DNA of 7,689 bases from Saprospiraceae bacterium (GTDB lineage: Bacteria > Bacteroidota > Bacteroidia > Chitinophagales > Saprospiraceae): contig JABDLW010000745.1 of the NCBI GenBank assembly GCA_013001805.1, positions 1-7,689 on the forward strand, read 5' to 3'. The translations under genes were made by a program, and so were the position numbers. The notes under the pieces were generated by a model. The model saw nothing but the letters and a program-made list of their open reading frames with translations. It did no database searches and was not told the origin of the DNA. Below are positions 1-5,130 of this stretch, one piece after another (position 1 is the stretch's first letter; each line of letters opens with the position of its first letter).

Positions 1-520
1 TAGTGATTAATACACATCCCCAAGTCTGTGATTATTGCAGATTTACCGATGGACCATCTTTCCATTTTTTAATCTGGATTTTGATGATAAAATACGCATT
101 GTAAACAGAAGATGATTTTGCCAATAACTCCTTTGTACAGAAGACGAAGCCATTTTATTTTTCACATCTGATGCGTATAGCAAGATAGGTAATCTAAATC
201 GTTTTTTATTTACCTTCTCTGCTTCTCGCATGGTCAAGTATTCAAATGAATTGATGCAGAGGATTTTTGCTCTGGTGCTTGATAGAACTTCTTCAGATTA
301 GTGTGCCATGATGGCCGAAGTATCGCCTCGTTGACCTCTATAATGGATCTGCAGCATATTTTGATATTGTGGGAATGTTCCTGTGTTTTTTGGAGGAATG
401 TGTTGACGGGTATTTGGCCTTGATAAGATCGTGCTTTCGAGAGATATTTGTGTTATTTTTATTGTCGGCCAGGTAAGGAAACCAGCCTGATTTGCCAGGG
501 ATTTATCACTCTTAGTCGCA
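1..520. other. Left-hand region without a supported gene
   Basis: No reading frame here looks like a recognisable protein. Two short minus-strand frames (237-43 and 534-298) have no family-like pattern, and the second starts inside the regulator gene at 521. On the plus strand, frame 128-301 is open for 57 codons but has no convincing start; frame 312-473 is open for about 53 codons with hydrophobic content. Either could be a remnant of decayed genes, but stretches of this length also arise by chance. I found no tRNA-like or clear terminator-like structure. The promoter of the regulator gene should lie in the last ~100 bases, but I could not pick out a good Bacteroidota-type -33/-7 pair (TTTG and TAnnTTTG). 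Confidence 0.5.
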
Positions 521-1372
521 ATGAATGCTGACATTTCAAATAGGATTCATCGACTCCACCAGGATGGCGTGGAATACCAGGTGTATCGTCCGGGACCACT
601 AGTTGATGTTTTTATCGATCATTTTTTGATCGCCAAGGGGTATCCCACCTTTATAGAAGAACAACTTTTTACCAACAATGAGATTGAGCTCTTTTTTAAT
701 TTAGGAGATCGAAATGATGGGCAACTACACAGTGATCAACCAAATTTGTCATTTTCATCCACGGTGATTTCAGGATTAAGGAGTTCATTTATGCGCATCT
801 ATCCTAGAAACCTTTTTTATATAGCAGGGATGCGATTTACCCTATTTGGATTTTACCACATTTGGCAAATTCCAGCTTCTGAATTATCAGAGAGAAACTT
901 TCAGGCAGATGATGTGCTCGGAAAAGAAATTAATGAATTGAGAGAAAAACTTTCGGAATGTGCTGGCAATAAGAAGTTTGCCTTGATGAATGATTGGATT
1001 CTGAAAAAAGTCGATTCGAATTTACAAACTGCTCGAGCCTGGAATAAGGTGGACTTCTTTCTTCAACGACCCAATTCTTTAATTAAAGAATCACTCCCAA
1101 GCCTCTTGGGATATTCGCACAAACATTCAGTTCACCTCATTACTAAAATGTGTGGACTATCTCCAAAACTTGTTCATCGCATTTATAGAATAAGATCCAT
1201 GCTCAGCCAATCTCAAATACACAATGAATCTTCATGGGCGGATATTGCATATGACTTTGGCTTTTCTGACCAAAGCCATCTTATCAGGGAATTTAAGCTC
1301 TTTACTGGCTTTACACCCTCACAATTGATCGCAAATCTTCCCAAGGATTACATAATCAAACAACTGAGGTAA
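521..1372 (+). CDS. AraC-family transcriptional regulator with DUF6597-like N-terminal domain
   Basis: A cytoplasmic DNA-binding transcription regulator of 283 aa, a normal length for the family. Residues ~20-145 resemble the DUF6597-type sensor half: a Y-R-P-x-x-L-V-D-V-F-I start, an acidic stretch leading to ELFFNLGDR (~55-64), and a GMRFTLFGFYHIW segment (~103-115) followed by a P-A-S-E-L element. The C-terminal third is the AraC pair of helix-turn-helices. The first is at ~190-214, ending in the characteristic GLSPK. The second is at ~238-267 (WADIAYDFGFSDQSHLIREFK, then FTGFTPSQL), which holds the family signature. ATG at 521 is the natural start because the sensor half begins soon after it. 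The membrane-protein gene follows 57 bases later on the same strand, so the two may be co-transcribed. Its ligand and targets are unknown. It is separated from the molybdenum-hydroxylase cluster by a convergent gap, so control of that cluster is only a possibility. The family call is solid; the DUF6597 label is from memory. Confidence 0.93.
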   Translation: MNADISNRIHRLHQDGVEYQVYRPGPLVDVFIDHFLIAKGYPTFIEEQLFTNNEIELFFNLGDRNDGQLHSDQPNLSFSSTVISGLRSSFMRIYPRNLFYIAGMRFTLFGFYHIWQIPASELSERNFQADDVLGKEINELREKLSECAGNKKFALMNDWILKKVDSNLQTARAWNKVDFFLQRPNSLIKESLPSLLGYSHKHSVHLITKMCGLSPKLVHRIYRIRSMLSQSQIHNESSWADIAYDFGFSDQSHLIREFKLFTGFTPSQLIANLPKDYIIKQLR

Positions 1373-1429
1373 CTTTTCTTCTATACAGCAAGGCTCTAGC
1401 CGCATAACTTGTTGAATAAAAGAAAAGTC

Positions 1430-2071
1430 ATGTTTGAAAACCTTCATTATCTACTAAGTTTGCACGGCCTTGTCGGTGCCTCAGCGTTGCTTTCATTTTG
1501 GATCGCAGCCACAGCTCGAAAGGGTGGCAAAAGGCACATTACTGCCGGTCGCATTTATCTGATTTCCATGTGCCTGGTGCTCATTAGCACCATACCATTA
1601 ATCCTCCACTTTTATTTTGGAGGTAACATTCAAAGATCTATCACTTTACTGTTCCTTTTTTTCGTTGTCTTATCTGCTATCATCATGTTGTTTTTCTCCA
1701 TCCGAAATAAGAATTCCTTGTCCCGGCACCGAACGATTATGTATAAGATCTATGCTATTTTCATGTCTGCCTTTAGCCTACTGGTTCTTTATCAGGCATG
1801 GACAAATCCCTTGCTGGTAAAGAAAATTCTACTTGTTGGTTTCGCCTCTATCGGCCTGATCATCGGGATCTCTATGGCTCAATTGGCGTGGGCAAAAAAG
1901 GTGGATAAACAATGGTGGTTGAGACAACATATGAATGGAGCCATGGTCGCCTTTGCTGCCACCCATGCCTCCTTTTTTGGGTTGGGACTTCGGAAATTAA
2001 TGCCTGCCCTTGCTGGAGACTGGATGCACACTGTCACCCAGGTATCAATCCTGGTATGGCTTATTATCTGA
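1430..2071 (+). CDS. Small multi-spanning membrane protein, DUF2306-like; C-terminus possibly frameshifted
   Basis: A very hydrophobic protein of 213 aa with about six or seven membrane segments (roughly residues 8-28, 42-64, 70-90, 103-122, 130-152, 170-190 and the last ~12). Recognisable elements are LHGLVGASAL near the start, the basic loop KGGKRHITAGRIY (~31-43), a second loop SRHRTIMYK (~98-106), and RQHMNGAMVAF (~165-175). Conserved His/Arg loops between helices are typical of DUF2306-like integral membrane proteins, whose function is unknown to me. I chose ATG 1430; an in-frame TTG at 1409 would add seven residues (MLNKRKV), but the shorter form fits an inner-membrane first helix and has A-rich bases just upstream. 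The gene lies 57 bases after the AraC regulator and may share its transcript. It ends abruptly at VWLII inside the last hydrophobic segment, while the next frame continues with a basic tail (2072-2172), so a one-base deletion or read error near 2060-2068 is possible. Family assignment is moderate. Confidence 0.8.
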   Translation: MFENLHYLLSLHGLVGASALLSFWIAATARKGGKRHITAGRIYLISMCLVLISTIPLILHFYFGGNIQRSITLLFLFFVVLSAIIMLFFSIRNKNSLSRHRTIMYKIYAIFMSAFSLLVLYQAWTNPLLVKKILLVGFASIGLIIGISMAQLAWAKKVDKQWWLRQHMNGAMVAFAATHASFFGLGLRKLMPALAGDWMHTVTQVSILVWLII

Positions 2072-2172
2072 GATTCTATCTGGGTAAGCGAATCATTCAG
2101 AGGAGAAAAGAGAACCAAAGTCAACCAATAGTCGGTTCAATCACGGCAGGAAAGACATTGGTAGAGACCTAG
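2066..2172 (+). other. Out-of-frame tail that could be the lost C-terminus of the membrane protein
   Basis: In the frame one base back from the membrane-protein gene, the sequence reads LRFYLGKRIIQRRKENQ and then runs on to a TAG at 2170-2172. An aromatic/hydrophobic stretch followed by a dense basic cluster is what normally closes the last helix of a multi-spanning membrane protein on the cytoplasmic side. Inserting one base just before the stop at 2069 would join VWLII directly to LRFYLGKR. This could be a real frameshift mutation, an assembly error in the TTATTAT stretch, or coincidence. The last ~15 codons look less convincing than the first 17. Confidence 0.3.
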
Positions 2173-2216
2173 AATATTTTCCTTGGTATGTCAAGACTCC
2201 AAATTGAATCGACCAT

Positions 2217-2247
2217 AAAAAAAAGAGATATCCTACCGGTTTCTCTC
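2217..2247 (-). terminator. Probable rho-independent terminator of the molybdenum-hydroxylase cluster
   Basis: Read on the minus strand, AGAGA (2246-2242) pairs with TCTCT (2228-2224). The loop contains a CC/GG pairing that can extend the stem across an internal loop. The stem is followed directly by eight T residues (complement of the A-run 2217-2224). It starts 37 bases past the stop codon of the last gene of the cluster (2284), where a terminator is expected. The stem is short and AT-rich, so strength is uncertain. In the plus direction it lacks a good T-run after the stem, so I assign it to the minus strand. Confidence 0.45.
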
Positions 2248-2283
2248 GTGATTTTACCCGTGGACTCCCCGGCACTTCTAAAG

Positions 2284-4536
2284 CTATCCCAGCACCTCTT
2301 TACTGCCAAGGAACGGCTGATGATACTGCCTTTCTCCGGTTGCTTTATACATCGCATTGGCTATTGCGCCAAAAATGGGTGGGAATGGGGGTTCGCCCAT
2401 CCCTGTCGGATTAATTTCATTTTGAACAAAGTGGACATCAATATTTTTAGGCGCTTCAGCCATTCGAATGATGCGGTATTTGTCAAAATTTTTCTTTTCG
2501 GGAACACCATCTTTAAAAGTCAATTCACCATAGAAAGCGTTACCGATGCCATCGGTAATGGCTCCCTCGGTCATATTAATGGCCGCATCCGGATTTACCA
2601 CGATGCCGCAATCAATAGCGCAACATACATTTTGTACTACCGGTTTACCTGCTTCCATGATCAGATCCAGTACATGAGCGGCATAGGTATTGTGACAGAA
2701 ATAAGCCGATACCCCACGATGCACGTTGGCTTGGTTTTGTCCCCATGCAGATTTTTCCCGCACTAATTCTAACACACCCGCATAACGCTCCGCATCATAA
2801 TCATTCCGCTCTCCGACCGGATTTTCTTGTGCCTGTTTTAACATGTCCAGACGAAATTGAATCGGATCTTTGCCAGCGGCCTCGGCTACTTCATCTAAAA
2901 ATGATTGCTCGGCACCGGCCATAAAATTGGAGCGAGGTGCCCGAAATGCACCAATAGATATGTTGGAATCAATAGACCATTCTTCTGCCAAATAATTTTG
3001 AATAGCACCGGCTGGAAAACGATTGGCAAACAACGGACTTTCGGGAATACCTCCCGCTTTGACATGAAAAGCTATCATGTTATTATTTTCATCCAGGGCA
3101 GCCCGGTAAGTCGCATGATAAGTGGGACGATAAATTCCATTGGTCATATCATCCTCACGAGTATAGACTAATTTTACCGGTGCATTTACTCTTTGCGAGA
3201 TTAATGCTGCTTCCACTACATAGTGTGCATAGGCCTTGCGCCCAAAACCTCCTCCCATGCGGGGAATCTCCATCTCTATGTTTTCCGGAGGGATTCCCAG
3301 ACCACTGGCGATGGCAGGAATAATTAGTGATGGTATCTGAATCGCCGCTGCGATATGCACTTTATCTCCATCCACATGAGCAAAAGCGTTTAAGGGCTCC
3401 ATCGAATTGTGGGCAAGAAAGGGAGCTGAATAACTTCGCTCAATAATTTTTGCTGCATGCCTGAAGGCTGTTTCGGGATCACCGTCCTTGCGGACTATTT
3501 TACCATGCCGGCCGGCCACTTCCTGCATTTGAGCGCGGTGATCCGCGGAAGACTCTAAGCCAGCAGGAATATTTTTAGTTTCCTTTCCCCTAAAACCGTT
3601 AATCGTTTCCGTATGCGATTCAATCTCTTTCCATTCAATCCTTAATTGCTTTTTAGCCTGCATAACTTCCCAGGTAGAGTTTCCAACAATAGCTACAATT
3701 TCCGGGAAAGCATTGGCATCAAATCCTCCCTTTTCAAAGTCATCCTGATAGCTTTTAATTGCAATCACATCCCTGATGCCCGGCATGGCTTTGGCTGCCG
3801 AATCATCTATTGATTTCAAGGTCATCCCGAATGCTGGAGGATGTTCAATCATGGCAATCAACATGCCCTCCTTGTGATAATCGAAGCCAAATAGAGGATC
3901 CCCCTTGACAATAGCTTTTCCATCCACATTCTTCTGAGATTTACCGATGATCTTAAAGTCTTTGACATCTTTTAGTTTTACCTCTTCCGGTACGGGTATG
4001 TTAGCTGCCGCGGAAGCAAATTCTCCATAGCCAGCGGTTTTACCAGTAGCGACATGGTGCAATAGGCCACCATCGGTCGTAATCTCGTCCACTGGAACTT
4101 GCCAAAGCTGTGCTGCAGCTTCCCTCAACATATGTCGCGCTGATGCGCCAGCCATGCGTAGAGGTTCCCACCGGGACATAATACCCCGACTTCCTCCGGT
4201 AAACTGGAAACCAAAATTTTCCGGATGATACGGAGCCTGTTCCACGATCACTCTTTTCCAATCCACATCCAATTCCTCGGCAATTAGCATTGGCATGGAA
4301 GTCCGCACGTTTTGACCAAATTCTGGATTGGGAGTATAAATAGTAACTACACCATTGTCACCTATTTTTAGGTAAGAATTTATTTCGAACCATTCCTTAG
4401 GCATGGCCATAATTTCCTCCTCTGATTTGGATTGGCAGGAAGCCAGCCAACTAAAACCGAGCATCATTCCACCTCCGGTTAAAGTCGTAGATTTCAAAAA
4501 TGATCGCCTGCCGACAGCTGTTTTTATGATGGACAT
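2284..4536 (-). CDS. Xanthine dehydrogenase/IorB-family molybdopterin-binding subunit, Tat lipoprotein (distal paralogue)
   Basis: Catalytic large subunit of a two-subunit molybdenum hydroxylase, the group that oxidises aldehydes or N-heterocycles with water as oxygen donor. It has 750 aa, close to the ~780 aa of isoquinoline 1-oxidoreductase beta. The N-terminus has a twin-arginine motif (RRSFLK, 10-15), a hydrophobic stretch and the lipobox-like LASC ending at Cys34, so it is probably exported folded and lipid-anchored. The a/b-hammerhead domain lies at ~195-305. Molybdopterin-domain marks are SMEP (378-381), Gln400, MGGGFGRK (427-434), GAFRAPRSNF (529-538), DCGIVVNPDAA (642-652) and GMGEPPFPP, in which Glu715 is the expected catalytic base. 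Downstream of Cys34 is SKSEEE, an acidic cluster resembling Bacteroidota surface-export signals. The gene lies 55 bases after the small-subunit gene and is a close paralogue of the gene at 5131-7386. ATG 4536 is fixed by the Tat signal. Substrate is unknown; cofactor is probably molybdopterin cytosine dinucleotide (family knowledge). Confidence 0.95.
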   Translation of the reverse strand: MSIIKTAVGRRSFLKSTTLTGGGMMLGFSWLASCQSKSEEEIMAMPKEWFEINSYLKIGDNGVVTIYTPNPEFGQNVRTSMPMLIAEELDVDWKRVIVEQAPYHPENFGFQFTGGSRGIMSRWEPLRMAGASARHMLREAAAQLWQVPVDEITTDGGLLHHVATGKTAGYGEFASAAANIPVPEEVKLKDVKDFKIIGKSQKNVDGKAIVKGDPLFGFDYHKEGMLIAMIEHPPAFGMTLKSIDDSAAKAMPGIRDVIAIKSYQDDFEKGGFDANAFPEIVAIVGNSTWEVMQAKKQLRIEWKEIESHTETINGFRGKETKNIPAGLESSADHRAQMQEVAGRHGKIVRKDGDPETAFRHAAKIIERSYSAPFLAHNSMEPLNAFAHVDGDKVHIAAAIQIPSLIIPAIASGLGIPPENIEMEIPRMGGGFGRKAYAHYVVEAALISQRVNAPVKLVYTREDDMTNGIYRPTYHATYRAALDENNNMIAFHVKAGGIPESPLFANRFPAGAIQNYLAEEWSIDSNISIGAFRAPRSNFMAGAEQSFLDEVAEAAGKDPIQFRLDMLKQAQENPVGERNDYDAERYAGVLELVREKSAWGQNQANVHRGVSAYFCHNTYAAHVLDLIMEAGKPVVQNVCCAIDCGIVVNPDAAINMTEGAITDGIGNAFYGELTFKDGVPEKKNFDKYRIIRMAEAPKNIDVHFVQNEINPTGMGEPPFPPIFGAIANAMYKATGERQYHQPFLGSKEVLG

Positions 4537-4591
4537 TTTCTGAATTTTTTCAATGGTTAAATAGACCTTAAATACTTAAAAATAGAAATGA

Positions 4592-5050
4592 TTATTTCGA
4601 TGCTGATGCAGTTTTTATCGCCGCTTTGATACGAGTGTAAGTGCCACACCGGCAGATGTTGCCATGCATGGCTGATTCAATTTCCTCATCACTTGGCTTA
4701 GGGTTTGCGCTTAATAATGCGGCCGCATTCATTATTTGACCAGACTGACAATAACCACATTGTGGTACATCATGTGCTAACCATGCCTCCTGCAAAGGAT
4801 GGTCTCCGTTTTCAGACAAACCTTCGATCGTAGTAACGGGTTGACTACCAACCTGTGACACTGGTAAAATACAGGATCGCATCGCGATGCCACCCAGGTG
4901 AATGGTACATGAGCCACATTGCGCAATTCCACAACCGTATTTAGTGCCAAATAGCTGTAAATGGTCGCGTAATACCCAAAGTATTGGCGTAGAAGGATCG
5001 ACCTCTACCGTATATTCTTTTCCATTGATATTTAAATTAAAATTTGCCAT
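4592..5050 (-). CDS. [2Fe-2S] iron-sulfur subunit of molybdenum hydroxylase (IorA/CoxS type)
   Basis: Electron-transfer small subunit that passes electrons from the molybdenum centre of a large subunit to an external acceptor. It is 152 aa, the usual size for IorA. The plant-ferredoxin-like N-terminal half has Cys40, Cys45, Cys48 (GCGIAQCGSC) and Cys60. The helical C-terminal half has Cys98, Cys101 (QCGYCQSGQ) and Cys133, Cys135 (NICRCGTY). All eight ligands for two [2Fe-2S] clusters are present. It has no Tat or Sec signal, so if it works outside the cytoplasm it must be carried by a Tat-bearing large subunit, as known for this family. ATG 5050 gives the canonical N-terminus, in which a first strand leads into VEVDPSTPILWVLRD. 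It sits between the two large-subunit genes, 80 bases after one and 55 before the other, and is the only small-subunit gene in the window, so it may serve both. There is no FAD-binding (CoxM-type) subunit nearby. Confidence 0.96.
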   Translation of the reverse strand: MANFNLNINGKEYTVEVDPSTPILWVLRDHLQLFGTKYGCGIAQCGSCTIHLGGIAMRSCILPVSQVGSQPVTTIEGLSENGDHPLQEAWLAHDVPQCGYCQSGQIMNAAALLSANPKPSDEEIESAMHGNICRCGTYTRIKAAIKTASASK

Positions 5051-5086
5051 TTTATCTGAATTAAGATTGTTTTTTAGATCTATTAA

Positions 5087-5128
5087 TTATTTCTCAGTGT
5101 TTTCATTAAAAGCTTCAATATTATTCAT
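5087..5128 (-). other. 13-codon mini-ORF in the spacer before the iron-sulfur subunit
   Basis: The ATG at 5128-5126 lies two bases after the stop of the upstream large subunit (TAACAATG) and reads MNNIEAFNENTEK before a TAA at 5089-5087. It is in frame with the small-subunit start at 5050; twelve sense codons follow that stop before the annotated ATG. It could couple translation across the 80-base spacer, be a relic of a longer small-subunit N-terminus, or be chance. There is no family evidence that it encodes anything. Confidence 0.15.
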
Positions 5129-5130
5129 TG

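Noticed and set aside
43..237. 64-codon minus-strand frame
   Set aside because: Short, Lys/Ser-rich with no domain pattern; length is within chance expectation for AT-rich DNA.
298..534. 78-codon minus-strand frame divergent to the regulator
   Set aside because: Starts inside the regulator coding sequence, has no recognisable motif, and is rich in polar residues without pattern.
521..1372. AraC gene as the dedicated regulator of the hydroxylase cluster
   Set aside because: It is convergent with the cluster and about 6 kb from its promoter region; nothing in the sequence links it to the repeats at 7504-7578, so I leave it as an untested possibility.
1879..2124. 81-codon minus-strand open frame over the end of the membrane protein
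   Set aside because: Antisense shadow of a hydrophobic coding region; composition looks arbitrary.
2188..2766. 192-codon plus-strand open frame
   Set aside because: Antisense to the C-terminal part of a well-supported large-subunit gene with catalytic motifs; its own translation shows no family pattern.
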